The position numbers and the translations under genes are program-made. A stretch of DNA of 38,216 nt from Pseudomonas capeferrum (GTDB lineage Bacteria; Pseudomonadota; Gammaproteobacteria; Pseudomonadales; Pseudomonadaceae): contig NZ_JAAMQM010000035.1 of NCBI RefSeq assembly GCF_013523055.1, forward strand, positions 1 to 38,216, written 5' to 3'. Position 1 is the first letter of the stretch; each line of letters starts with the position of its first letter. Below are positions 14,975-23,393 of the stretch, in pieces. The notes under the pieces are model-generated. The model saw only the letters and a list, made by a program, of their open reading frames with translations. It was not told where the DNA came from and ran no database searches.

Positions 14975-16648
14975 ATGACCATGCTCAAAGACCCTTCCAA
15001 GAAATACCGCGCATTCCCGGCCATCGACCTGCCCGATCGCACCTGGCCATCGCAGACCATCACCGAAGCGCCCATCTGGTGCAGCTCGGATTTGCGTGAC
15101 GGCAACCAGTCGCTGATCGAGCCGATGGATTCGGAGAAGAAGCTGCGATTCTGGAAGACCCTGGTGCAAGTAGGCGTGAAGGAAATCGAAGCCTCGTTCC
15201 CGTCCGCCTCGCAAACCGATTTCGACTTCGTGCGGACCCTGATCGAAGACGGCCACATCCCGGACGACACCACCATCCAGGTGCTGACCCAGGCCCGTGA
15301 AGACCTGATCGCTCGCACCTTCGAATCCCTGCGCGGCGCCAAGAAGGCCATCGTGCACCTGTACAACGCCACCTGCCCGGCGTTCCGTCGTATCGTCTTC
15401 AGCCAAGACAAGCAAGGCGTCAAGGACATCGCGGTGAATGCCGCCAAGCTCTTCGTCAAGTATGCCGCGCAGCAACCGGAAACCCAGTGGACCTTCCAGT
15501 ACTCGCCGGAGACGTTCAGCGCTACCGAGCTGGAGTTCGCCAAGGAAGTCTGCGACGCGGTCATCGAGGTGTGGAACCCGACGCCTGAGCGCAAGATCAT
15601 CCTCAACCTCCCCGCGACCGTCGAAGTGGCGACCCCGAACATCTATGCCGACCAGATCGAATGGTTCTGCCGTCACGTCAACCGCCGTGACAGCGTGCTC
15701 ATCAGCCTGCACACCCACAACGACCGCGGCACCGGCGTCGCCGCTACCGAGCTGGGCCTGATGGCGGGCGCCGACCGTGTCGAAGGCTGCCTGTTCGGCA
15801 ACGGCGAACGCACCGGCAACGTCGACCTGGTCACCCTGGCGCTGAACCTCTACACCCAGGGCGTCGATCCGCTGCTGGACTTCTCCGACATCGACGGCGT
15901 GCGCAAGGTGGTCGAGGAGTGCAACCAGATTCCGGTTCACCCTCGCCACCCTTATGTCGGCGATCTGGTCCACACGGCGTTCTCCGGTTCGCACCAGGAT
16001 GCCATCCGCAAGGGCTTCACCCAGCAGAAGGAAGGCGAGCTGTGGGAAGTGCCTTACCTGCCGATCGATCCCGCCGACCTGGGTCGCAGCTACGAGGCCG
16101 TGATTCGCGTCAACAGCCAGTCCGGCAAGGGCGGTATCACCTACCTGCTCGAGCAGGAATACGGCATCAGCCTGCCACGCCGCATGCAGATCGAATTCAG
16201 CCAGGTCGTACAGGGTGAAACCGATCGCCTGGGCCTGGAAATGACCGCCCAGCAGATCTACAACCTGCTGCACCGTGAATACCTGCAAGCCAACGCGCCC
16301 TATGCATTGGTCAGCCACCGCCTGCAGGAAGAGAACGGCCACAGCGCCGTGGAAGTGGAAGTCTCGGGCGAAGGCGAGACCACGCTGCACTGGCGCGGCA
16401 AGGGTAACGGTGCCCTGGAAGCCCTGGTTGCCGGTTTGCCGATCGCCGTCGAGATCATGGACTACAACGAGCACGCCATTGGCGCGGGTACCAATGCCAA
16501 GGCAGCGGCCTACATCGAGTTGCGCGTGGCCGGCAGTCGCTCGATGCATGGCGTGGGTATCGACGAGAACATCACCTCCGCCAGCTTCAAGGCGCTGTTC
16601 AGCGCGCTGAATCGTTCGCTGAGCCAGCAGGCGGCAAAAGCCGCTTAA
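14975..16648 (+). CDS. leuA: 2-isopropylmalate synthase
   Basis: Condenses acetyl-CoA with 2-ketoisovalerate, the first committed step of leucine synthesis. The 557-residue length and start (MLKDPSKKYRAFPAIDLPDR) mark the long form usual in Pseudomonas. The catalytic TIM barrel has CSSDLRDGNQSLIEPM (about 39-54), the metal-binding HTHNDRGTG (about 247-255) and GNGERTGNVDLV. The C-terminal leucine-sensing regulatory domain contains ENGHSAVEVEV and ends GVGIDENITSASFKALFSALNR. The ATG at 14975 has AAGGA eight bases upstream; a second ATG two codons later is possible. Regulation is likely both by leucine feedback on the C-terminal domain and by the leader ORF upstream. Confidence 0.97.
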   Translation: MTMLKDPSKKYRAFPAIDLPDRTWPSQTITEAPIWCSSDLRDGNQSLIEPMDSEKKLRFWKTLVQVGVKEIEASFPSASQTDFDFVRTLIEDGHIPDDTTIQVLTQAREDLIARTFESLRGAKKAIVHLYNATCPAFRRIVFSQDKQGVKDIAVNAAKLFVKYAAQQPETQWTFQYSPETFSATELEFAKEVCDAVIEVWNPTPERKIILNLPATVEVATPNIYADQIEWFCRHVNRRDSVLISLHTHNDRGTGVAATELGLMAGADRVEGCLFGNGERTGNVDLVTLALNLYTQGVDPLLDFSDIDGVRKVVEECNQIPVHPRHPYVGDLVHTAFSGSHQDAIRKGFTQQKEGELWEVPYLPIDPADLGRSYEAVIRVNSQSGKGGITYLLEQEYGISLPRRMQIEFSQVVQGETDRLGLEMTAQQIYNLLHREYLQANAPYALVSHRLQEENGHSAVEVEVSGEGETTLHWRGKGNGALEALVAGLPIAVEIMDYNEHAIGAGTNAKAAAYIELRVAGSRSMHGVGIDENITSASFKALFSALNRSLSQQAAKAA

Positions 16649-16661
16649 ACGGTTGCTTCCT

Positions 16662-16704
16662 GATGCGGGGCCATTCTGTTCTTCCGGACAGATGGCCCCG
16701 CATC
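16662..16704 (+). terminator. Long hairpin downstream of leuA
   Basis: GATGCGGGGCCAT (16662-16674) and ATGGCCCCGCATC (16692-16704) are perfect 13-base complements, extended inward by CTGT/ACAG around a TCTTCCGG loop. It begins 13 bp after the leuA stop. The downstream T run is poor (ACGTTTCGG), so it is a strong barrier hairpin rather than a textbook terminator. Confidence 0.65.
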
Positions 16705-16719
16705 ACGTTTCGGCAGGCG

Positions 16720-16745
16720 AAAAAAAGGGCGCCGACCAAGCGCCC
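16720..16745 (-). terminator. Intrinsic terminator of the zwf-pgl-eda operon
   Basis: On the minus strand GGGCGC, a 7-base loop and GCGCCC are followed by seven T residues (plus-strand A run 16720-16726). It lies 31 bp beyond the eda stop. Confidence 0.9.
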
Positions 16746-16776
16746 ATAAGCCGTACAGCACACAACGAAATCGATT

Positions 16777-17451
16777 TCAGTCCAGCAACGCCAGCGCCTC
16801 CGCGCTACACGCCTCGATTCGCGACCATTCGCGATTCTTTATCCAGCCACTGTCGAGCATCCAGGTACCGCCCACGCACATCACGTTGGGCAGGGCCATG
16901 TAATTGCGCACGTTGCCGGGGTTCACGCCACCAGTAGGACAGAAGCGAATCTCGCCGAAGGGGCCAGCGAATGCCTTGATGGCAGCCACGCCCCCGCTGA
17001 TTTCCGCAGGAAACAGCTTGAAGCGCCGATAGCCCAGTGCATACCCCATCATGATCTCGGACGGCGTGCTGATACCTGGCAACAGCGGGATATCGCTCTC
17101 TACACCAGCTTCCAGGATGTCTTGAGTGATGCCTGGCGTGACCACGAACTGGGCGCCCGCAGCCTCGACAGCCGCGAAGGTCTTGCGATCCAGAACCGTG
17201 CCCGCGCCGATGCACAACTCGGGACGCTTTTCACGCAGCATCTGGATGGCCTTCAGCCCATGTTCCGAGCGCAAGGTGACTTCGAGCGTCTTGATGCCGC
17301 CTGCGGCCAATGCATCGGCCAGGGGCAGGATGTCTTCCTCACGGGCGATGGTGATGACCGGCAAGATGCGCGCCCGACCGCAGATCGCGTCGATCCGGGC
17401 GGTTTTCTCGGCCATGGTGAGCAGCGGATGGGGAAGTTCGAGCGTGGTCAT
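16777..17451 (-). CDS. eda: KDPG aldolase (2-dehydro-3-deoxy-phosphogluconate aldolase)
   Basis: Splits KDPG to pyruvate and glyceraldehyde-3-phosphate, the last step of the Entner-Doudoroff pathway. The 224-residue TIM-barrel protein has the Schiff-base lysine Lys145 in RRFKLFPAE and the general base Glu57 in IKTLEVTLRS. Other family blocks are CIGAGTVLD, QFVVTPG and FCPTGGVNPGN. The frame could start earlier at 17478, but the ATG at 17451 is preferred: it has AAGGA eight bases upstream and lies 17 bp after pgl. Third gene of zwf-pgl-eda, expected to be repressed by HexR and induced by KDPG. Confidence 0.97.
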   Translation of the reverse strand: MTTLELPHPLLTMAEKTARIDAICGRARILPVITIAREEDILPLADALAAGGIKTLEVTLRSEHGLKAIQMLREKRPELCIGAGTVLDRKTFAAVEAAGAQFVVTPGITQDILEAGVESDIPLLPGISTPSEIMMGYALGYRRFKLFPAEISGGVAAIKAFAGPFGEIRFCPTGGVNPGNVRNYMALPNVMCVGGTWMLDSGWIKNREWSRIEACSAEALALLD

Positions 17452-17468
17452 GACAGTGGATCCTTGGC

Positions 17469-18182
17469 TCATGGGCACCAGTAGATGTCCAGGGGGTCGT
17501 GTAGAAAGGCGCTTATCGGCATGACGGTCGGGTCATTGCCGTCCAATGCGGCGCGCAGGGTAGCGAGTTTGCTCGGGCCTTGCACGGACAAGGCAATGAA
17601 GCGGGCGCTGGCCAGCAGGGCTCGGGTCATGCTCAGACGCTGGTGAGGCACGCTCGGCGCGAGCATCGGCAGGCAGCGTCGCGAGCCGGTACGCTCCAGT
17701 CCCTGAGCCAGGTTCGGACTATCAGGGAACAGCGAAGCGGTATGCCCATCGTCACCCATTCCCAGCACCAGCACGTCTATGCCCGGCAGCTCGGCGAGTG
17801 CTTGCTCGGCCTCGTCGGCGGCCGCCTGCAGATCTGCGGCTGGATGATAAAGACCGATGAAGCGTGCCTTGGCCGCCTTGTCTTTCAGCAGATGGCGCTT
17901 GAGCAGGCCGGCATTGCTGTCGGCGTGCTCGACCGGCACCCAGCGCTCGTCGGCAAGGCTGACCACCACCTTCGACCAGTCCAGCTCCTGGGTGGCCAGA
18001 CGCTCGAGAAACGGCACCGGGCTACGACCACCGGACAGCACCACGGTAGCCTGGCCCTTGTCGGCGATGGCCGTGCGCAGACGCTCGGCCACATCCTGCG
18101 CCAATGTTTCGGCCAACGTCGTCGCGTCGTCCAGTTCATGCACATTCACCGTGCCAGGCAGTTGCACATCAGATATCGCCAT
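17469..18182 (-). CDS. pgl: 6-phosphogluconolactonase
   Basis: Hydrolyses 6-phosphogluconolactone to 6-phosphogluconate after Zwf. The 237-residue protein belongs to the DevB/NagB-like family: VVLSGGRSPVPFLERL (phosphate binding, about 48-63), SLADERWVP (about 78-86) and LVLGMGDDGHTASLFPDSPNL (about 135-155) are all present. The ATG at 18182 has GGGAGG six to seven bases upstream and overlaps the end of zwf by 14 bp, so the two are translationally coupled. A start at 18197 would be five codons longer but lacks this site. Confidence 0.96.
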   Translation of the reverse strand: MAISDVQLPGTVNVHELDDATTLAETLAQDVAERLRTAIADKGQATVVLSGGRSPVPFLERLATQELDWSKVVVSLADERWVPVEHADSNAGLLKRHLLKDKAAKARFIGLYHPAADLQAAADEAEQALAELPGIDVLVLGMGDDGHTASLFPDSPNLAQGLERTGSRRCLPMLAPSVPHQRLSMTRALLASARFIALSVQGPSKLATLRAALDGNDPTVMPISAFLHDPLDIYWCP

Positions 18183-19638
18183 ACCATGACCTCCCATCGC
18201 GAGTGATCAGTGCGATCGAGCTCATCGGGCCCCACGATCCGGCCGCGTACGGCTTGGGAGCATCGCTTGCGCTCTTCCAACCCGCGATGAGCTGGTCGCA
18301 CCATTTCCATGCATATTCGATCTCGTCCTTGCGCACGAACAGGTTCTGGTTGCCGCGCATCACTTCCAACAGCAAGCGCTCGTAGGCATCCGGAATCCGC
18401 GCACTGCGCCAGGCGTCGGAAAAATTCAATTGCAGGGGCCCGCTACGCAGCTGCATGCCCTTGTCCAGCCCCTGCTCCTTGGTCATCACCCTCAAGGAAA
18501 TCCCCTCATCCGGTTGCAAGCGGATGATCAGCTTGTTGCCGATCTGCAACCGCTGTTCCGGCGCAAAGATGTAGTGCGGCGGTTCCTTGAAGTGGATGAC
18601 GATCTGCGACAGCTTGTGCGGCATGCGCTTGCCGGTACGCAGATAGAAAGGCACGCCTGCCCAGCGCCAGTTGCGGATGTCGGCGCGCAAGGCCACGAAG
18701 GTCTCGGTATCGCTCTGCGCGTTGGCATTGTCCTCTTCCAGGTAGCCCGGCACGGGCCGGCCCTCACTGTAACCGGCGATGTACTGGCCGCGTACCACGC
18801 GCGTGCCCAGCCCCTCGCCGGTGATCGGCGCCAACGCCTTGAGCACCTTGACCTTCTCGTCACGAATGCTGTCGGCGGACAGGTCGCTGGGCGGATCCAT
18901 GGCGATCAGGCAAAGCAGTTGCAGCAGGTGGTTCTGGATCATGTCGCGCAATTGCCCGGCCTGGTCGAAGTAACCCCAGCGCCCCTCGATACCGACCTTC
19001 TCGGCCACGGTGATTTCCACGTGGGAGATGGAGTTCTGGTTCCACTGGGTTTCGAACAGGCTGTTGGCAAAACGCAGGGCAATGAGGTTCTGGACCGTCT
19101 CCTTGCCCAGGTAATGGTCGATGCGGTAGACGCGGTTTTCCGGGAAGAAACGCGCCACGGCGTCATTCACCCGCCGCGAAGACTCCAAGTCATGGCCGAT
19201 GGGTTTCTCCAGTACCACCCGCGTCCGCGAAGCGAGACCGGCTCTGTCGAGGTTCTCGCAAATGGCCCCGTAGACTGCCGCCGGCGTCGCGAAATAAGCG
19301 ATCAGCGTCAACTCGCTGCCAGCCCGCTCGGCCAGTACCTGATACCCGTCGGCCTGGAGAAAATCCAGCTGGAGGTAATTCAGACGCTCGGTGAAGCGCT
19401 GCAGGACGACGGCATCGATATCTGCCTCCGGGACGAACTCACGCAGACTGGCCTCGATAGTGGCCAGGTGCGCTTGTGGATCGCCCGGCTCGCGCGCCAA
19501 CGCCAAGAGGCGTGAGTCCGCATGCAGGAGCCCTGCCCTGTCCAATTGGTAAAGCGCGGGAAAGAGCTTGCGCAAGGCCAGGTCGCCGAGGGCGCCAAAC
19601 AGGGCAAAGGTGCAAGGTTCGACACTGATTGCGGCCAT
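18169..19638 (-). CDS. zwf: Glucose-6-phosphate 1-dehydrogenase
   Basis: Oxidises glucose-6-phosphate to the lactone, feeding the Entner-Doudoroff pathway and making NADPH. The 489-residue protein has the dinucleotide-binding FALFGALGDLALRKL (residues 11-25; an Ala-Leu replaces the more usual Ala-Ser), EKPIGHDL, and the active-site RIDHYLGKE near residue 175. The C-terminal glucose-6-phosphate-binding domain has GVPFYLRTGKRM. First gene of the zwf-pgl-eda operon and divergent from its repressor gene hexR. The ATG at 19638 gives the usual N-terminus, though its Shine-Dalgarno (AAGAACC) is weak. Confidence 0.97.
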   Translation of the reverse strand: MAAISVEPCTFALFGALGDLALRKLFPALYQLDRAGLLHADSRLLALAREPGDPQAHLATIEASLREFVPEADIDAVVLQRFTERLNYLQLDFLQADGYQVLAERAGSELTLIAYFATPAAVYGAICENLDRAGLASRTRVVLEKPIGHDLESSRRVNDAVARFFPENRVYRIDHYLGKETVQNLIALRFANSLFETQWNQNSISHVEITVAEKVGIEGRWGYFDQAGQLRDMIQNHLLQLLCLIAMDPPSDLSADSIRDEKVKVLKALAPITGEGLGTRVVRGQYIAGYSEGRPVPGYLEEDNANAQSDTETFVALRADIRNWRWAGVPFYLRTGKRMPHKLSQIVIHFKEPPHYIFAPEQRLQIGNKLIIRLQPDEGISLRVMTKEQGLDKGMQLRSGPLQLNFSDAWRSARIPDAYERLLLEVMRGNQNLFVRKDEIEYAWKWCDQLIAGWKSASDAPKPYAAGSWGPMSSIALITRDGRSWYGDI

Positions 19639-19667
19639 GATGTTGGTTCTTTTATAAAGTTGAACAA

Positions 19668-19717
19668 GAAATACCGTGTTTACCCCTGCATTTCAAGGGT
19701 CGATGTAGTAAAAACAA
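19668..19717 (-). promoter_or_regulatory. zwf promoter region with HexR-like operator
   Basis: On the minus strand TTGT-TTTTACT-ACAT (19703-19717) differs by one base from the HexR operator TTGT-N7-ACAA. A possible promoter TTGAAA-17-TATTTC lies at 19691-19696 and 19668-19673, downstream of it. The operator may instead overlap another start site, so promoter placement is uncertain. The hexR promoter must also lie in this 202 bp gap but was not resolved. Confidence 0.55.
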
Positions 19718-19840
19718 CAACATTTTAGACGAGCGCTACAGACAAGTGGTTGCCCGACACCTCAACCAGTACGATAGACATTCCCTGCAACAAGCCTGCT
19801 GCCTTGCCAGCCGGCTGTCTTCCCGACTCAAGGACACACC

Positions 19841-20713
19841 ATGGACCGCGTGCGAAATCTCCTGGAGCAGATCCAGGGACGCCTGGACGAGCTGAACAAG
19901 GCCGAACGCAAAGTCGCCGAAGTCATCCTGCTCAATCCGCAACAAGCTACCCGCTTCAGCATCGCCGCCCTGGCCCAGGCGGCGAAGGTCAGTGAACCGA
20001 CCGTCAACCGTTTCTGCCGTTCCTTCGGCGTCAATGGTTACCCCGAACTCAAGCTGCAGCTGGCGCAGAGTCTGGCCAGCGGCGCCGCTTACGTCAGTCG
20101 CGCCGTGGAGGCCGACGACGACCCGGCCGCCTATACCCAGAAGATCTTCGGCAGCGCCATCGCTTCTCTCGACAGCGCTTGCCAGCAGCTCGATCCACAG
20201 CAGGTCAGCCGTGCCGTGGACATGTTGATCCAGGCCCGGCAGATCCACTTCTTCGGCCTGGGCGCCTCGGCACCCGTGGCACTGGATGCACAGCACAAGT
20301 TCTTCCGCTTCAACCTGGCCGTATCGGCGCATGCCGACGTACTGATGCAGCGCATGCTGGCTTCCGTGACCCATACGGGCGATCTGTTCGTGATCATTTC
20401 CTACACTGGGCGCACACGCGAACTGGTGGAAGTGGCGCGCCTGGCACGGGAAAACGGTGCATCGGTCCTGGCTCTCACGGCCGCCGGTTCGCCGCTGGCT
20501 CAGGCTTGCAGCATGGCCCTGCACATTCCCTTGCCGGAAGACACCGACATCTATATGCCGATGACGTCGCGGATCATCCAGCTGACGGTGCTGGACGTCC
20601 TGGCCACCGGCATGACCCTGCGTCGAGGCGTGGATTTCCAGCCGCACCTGCGCAAGATCAAGGAAAGCCTCAACGCCAGCCGTTATCCGATCGAGGACGA
20701 TGAACTCAATTGA
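19841..20713 (+). CDS. hexR: HexR, RpiR-family repressor of glucose catabolism
   Basis: In pseudomonads HexR represses zwf, edd and gap and is released by KDPG. The 290-residue protein has an N-terminal RpiR-type helix-turn-helix (about 1-80; FSIAALAQAAKVSEPTVNRFCRSFG). The SIS sugar-phosphate domain covers about 120-255, with FFGLGASAPVALDAQHKF and VIISYTGRTRELVEVARLA. The ATG at 19841 has AAGGA six bases upstream. It faces zwf-pgl-eda across a shared regulatory region. Operators of the expected type occur both beside it and in the edd/gap gap. Confidence 0.97.
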   Translation: MDRVRNLLEQIQGRLDELNKAERKVAEVILLNPQQATRFSIAALAQAAKVSEPTVNRFCRSFGVNGYPELKLQLAQSLASGAAYVSRAVEADDDPAAYTQKIFGSAIASLDSACQQLDPQQVSRAVDMLIQARQIHFFGLGASAPVALDAQHKFFRFNLAVSAHADVLMQRMLASVTHTGDLFVIISYTGRTRELVEVARLARENGASVLALTAAGSPLAQACSMALHIPLPEDTDIYMPMTSRIIQLTVLDVLATGMTLRRGVDFQPHLRKIKESLNASRYPIEDDELN

Positions 20714-20797
20714 AGCAGGCCAGCGTCATCGGCCAGCGTGCGTGGCTCCCGCAGGAAGGTTGGCGCGTGCGTTGACTGAACGGTACTGCAAACCGGA

Positions 20798-20816
20798 CGA
20801 CTCCGTATCGGAGTCG
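20798..20816. terminator. Hairpin between convergent hexR and oprB
   Basis: CGACTCCG (20798-20805) and CGGAGTCG (20809-20816) form a perfect 8 bp stem with a 3-base loop in the 135 bp between the two stops. No T run follows on either strand, so it is only a possible bidirectional terminator. Confidence 0.45.
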
Positions 20817-20848
20817 CCGAGGTTCGATACATGCCCGCAGCCGTCAGG

Positions 20849-22195
20849 CTAGAACGACGACTGAATCTTCAAACCCGCAACCAACGCGTTGTCCACTTCG
20901 TCCACCCCACCTGGACGCTTGATGTATTGCAGGTTGGGCCGCACGGTCAGCCAGTTGGTGACATGGAAGCCGTAATACAGCTCGGCGTTGTACTCGGTAC
21001 GTTGCACCGGCACGAAGCCGGGGTTGTCGTAATCGCCAATGCCACTCTGCGCATTGAGCAGCTCCGCGCGCCTGGCGACATCGTCATTGACGTGGATACG
21101 CGCGATACCGAAGCCGATGTCGTCCTTGGGTCGTGCATCGAAGGCACCCTTGTAGACCATTCCGACCTGCTGGTAGTTATCGACCACGTTGGTGGCCTTG
21201 TCGTGCACGGTGAAGTTGGCGAACAGGCTCAGGCCACGATCGGCATCGCCGTTGTGCGCAGTGACCTGCTGCTGCGCCACTACCCACCAGCCATGCTTGG
21301 AGTCATGGGACTTGGAAGCATTGCCGGTCAGCGCCTGAGGCTGACCATCGACATCGTCGTAGACATCGTCGGCGCGGGCGGTGCTGTAGTAATAACCCAG
21401 CCGGTACTCGCCCGGCAGACCATTGAGCGAAGGTGTCCAGATCGCCTCCACCGGCAGGATCGCGCCCTTGGTACCGCTGCCGCTGAGCTTGAAGCCGTTG
21501 CCGGTTTCCAGGTTCGAGGGGTTCTGCTCGAAGGCACCGACCTGCACGGCAAACGCTGGCGTGAGGTCATATCTGACGCGAAGCGCCCACTGGCTGACCG
21601 GCCAGTTATACCAGATACCTCCGACCCAGTTACCCACTTGGGAGCCACAGAAGGCCAGGTTCTGGAAGTCGCAAGGGAAACTGTTGAATTCCTCGCCGGG
21701 CCCGAATCGGCCGAACTTCACGTCCAGGGCACCGTCCAGGTACTTCTGCTTGACCCACAACTGCGTCAGGCGCCACGTCTGGCCCCTGCCCCAGACCTCC
21801 TGCACCGAGCTGAAGTGCCCGGCGCGCGGATCGCTGATGCGATCGTTGGACAGGTTCCGTCCGCTGCGCTCAGTGATCGCCAGCTTGAACTCGGCGTTCT
21901 GCCAGCCCAGGATCTTCTGCAGGTCCAGGTGCATGCCCAGGGCGAACTGGTCGCTGTAGCGAGCCGTCCTGTCATCGTTGAAACCGCCATGCAGGTTGCC
22001 GGCGACTTCACCGACGTAATCGAGACTGAAGTCGTATCCCCTGTCGAGCAATTCGGTGCGTGTGCCGCCCCAGTCACCGCTCATCCATCGGGACTCGGTC
22101 GAGAAGGCCTCGGCTGCCTGCGCGCTCCCCACGCCGCCGGCCACTGCCAGTGCAATGAACGACCCCAGCAACCTGTTGCGCTTGCGATGCTCCAT
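20849..22195 (-). CDS. oprB: Carbohydrate-selective porin OprB
   Basis: Outer-membrane beta-barrel porin that lets glucose and similar sugars into the periplasm. The 448-residue protein has a signal peptide (about residues 1-28, ending in SAQAAEAF) and the OprB-family start WMSGDWGGTRTELLDRGYDFSLDY. The end is VAGLKIQSSF, with the C-terminal Phe expected for insertion by the BAM machinery. Two ATG codons are possible. The one at 22195 has GGAGAA about nine bases upstream; the one at 22210 has only AAGAA directly against it. The gene follows gtsD by 40 bp and closes the uptake operon. Confidence 0.95.
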   Translation of the reverse strand: MEHRKRNRLLGSFIALAVAGGVGSAQAAEAFSTESRWMSGDWGGTRTELLDRGYDFSLDYVGEVAGNLHGGFNDDRTARYSDQFALGMHLDLQKILGWQNAEFKLAITERSGRNLSNDRISDPRAGHFSSVQEVWGRGQTWRLTQLWVKQKYLDGALDVKFGRFGPGEEFNSFPCDFQNLAFCGSQVGNWVGGIWYNWPVSQWALRVRYDLTPAFAVQVGAFEQNPSNLETGNGFKLSGSGTKGAILPVEAIWTPSLNGLPGEYRLGYYYSTARADDVYDDVDGQPQALTGNASKSHDSKHGWWVVAQQQVTAHNGDADRGLSLFANFTVHDKATNVVDNYQQVGMVYKGAFDARPKDDIGFGIARIHVNDDVARRAELLNAQSGIGDYDNPGFVPVQRTEYNAELYYGFHVTNWLTVRPNLQYIKRPGGVDEVDNALVAGLKIQSSF

Positions 22196-22235
22196 CGTGT
22201 TGTTCTCCATTTCTTGTTATTGATGGCGGGACGCT

Positions 22236-23390
22236 TCAACGTCCCGTAAAGCGGGCCACATTATCCTGCGTGACGCAGGCTGGCGCGGCCAGGTCCAGAC
22301 GCTCACCGCTGGCGCTGTCGAACAGCAGCACCCGCGCCGGGTCGAATTGCAGCGCCAGGCTGTCACCTATGCAGCAACTGACGTCCGGCGCGAGGCGGCA
22401 ACAGACCTTGGTCTGGTTGAGTGTCACGAACACCAGCAGATCGGGCCCGGTCGGCTCGGTGACCTGGACCTGGGCACGAATGGACGGCAGTCCATTACCT
22501 TCCGCCCCACCCATGACGATCTGTTCGGGGCGAATGCCAAGTACCACCTCACGCGCTTCCAGGCCCTGAATATCCCTACTCAATGGCAATTCACAGCGTC
22601 CCTGGCTGCTGTCGAGCAATGCCATCAAGCGCCCGCCCTGGCGCTGCAGTCTGGCTGGAATGAAGTTCATCGGCGGCGAGCCGATGAAGCTGGCGACGAA
22701 CAGGTTGGCCGGGTCGTTGTAGATCTGCTGCGGCGTGCCGAACTGCTGGATCAGCCCGTCCTTCATCACCGCTACCTTGTCGCCCAGGGTCATGGCCTCG
22801 ATCTGGTCGTGGGTCACGTATACCGTGGTGGTCTTCAGCCGCTGGTGCATCAGCTTGATCTCGGTGCGCATCTCCACCCGCAGCTTGGCGTCCAGGTTGG
22901 ACAGCGGCTCGTCGAACAGGTAGATCTTGGGCCGCCGCGCCAAGGCGCGGCCCATGGCGACCCGTTGCTGCTGGCCGCCGGAAAGCTGGGATGGCTTGCG
23001 CGCCAACAGGTGTTCGATCTGCAACAGCTTGGCGACCCGCGCCACTTCCTCGTCGATGGCCGACTGCGGCATCTTGCGGATCTTCAGGCCGAAGGCGATG
23101 TTGTCGCGCACGGACATGGTCGGGTACAGCGCGTAAGACTGGAATACCATGGCGATATCCCGATCCTTGGGACTCATGGCGCTGATATCGGCCCCCTCCA
23201 CGAGGATCTCGCCACCACTGATCTGCTCCAGGCCGGCAATGCAGTTCATCAGGGTGGACTTGCCGCAGCCCGACGGGCCGACCAGGATCAGGAACTCGCC
23301 GGAATCGATCGCCAGGTCGATAGCCTTGAGGGTATCGGGCAATCCGCTGCCGTAGCGCTTGTTGACGTTGCGTAATTCGAGCCGTGCCAT
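22236..23390 (-). CDS. gtsD: Glucose ABC transporter, ATP-binding protein
   Basis: The 384-residue ATPase powers glucose import with GtsABC. It belongs to the MalK/UgpC group. Walker A is GPSGCGKST (residues 38-46), the Q-loop is in MVFQSYALYP, the signature is LSGGQQQRVAMGRAL, Walker B is IYLFDEPLSNLD and the switch His is in VYVTHDQ. The C-terminal third is the TOBE/OB regulatory domain (GIRPEQIVM). It starts three bases after the gtsC stop, and its ribosome site AAGGGG lies in the end of gtsC. Confidence 0.96.
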   Translation of the reverse strand: MARLELRNVNKRYGSGLPDTLKAIDLAIDSGEFLILVGPSGCGKSTLMNCIAGLEQISGGEILVEGADISAMSPKDRDIAMVFQSYALYPTMSVRDNIAFGLKIRKMPQSAIDEEVARVAKLLQIEHLLARKPSQLSGGQQQRVAMGRALARRPKIYLFDEPLSNLDAKLRVEMRTEIKLMHQRLKTTTVYVTHDQIEAMTLGDKVAVMKDGLIQQFGTPQQIYNDPANLFVASFIGSPPMNFIPARLQRQGGRLMALLDSSQGRCELPLSRDIQGLEAREVVLGIRPEQIVMGGAEGNGLPSIRAQVQVTEPTGPDLLVFVTLNQTKVCCRLAPDVSCCIGDSLALQFDPARVLLFDSASGERLDLAAPACVTQDNVARFTGR

Positions 23391-23393
23391 ATC

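Noticed and set aside
14960..16549. 529-codon minus-strand frame opposite leuA
   Set aside because: Shadow frame of leuA; leuA has all expected motifs and the opposite frame has none.
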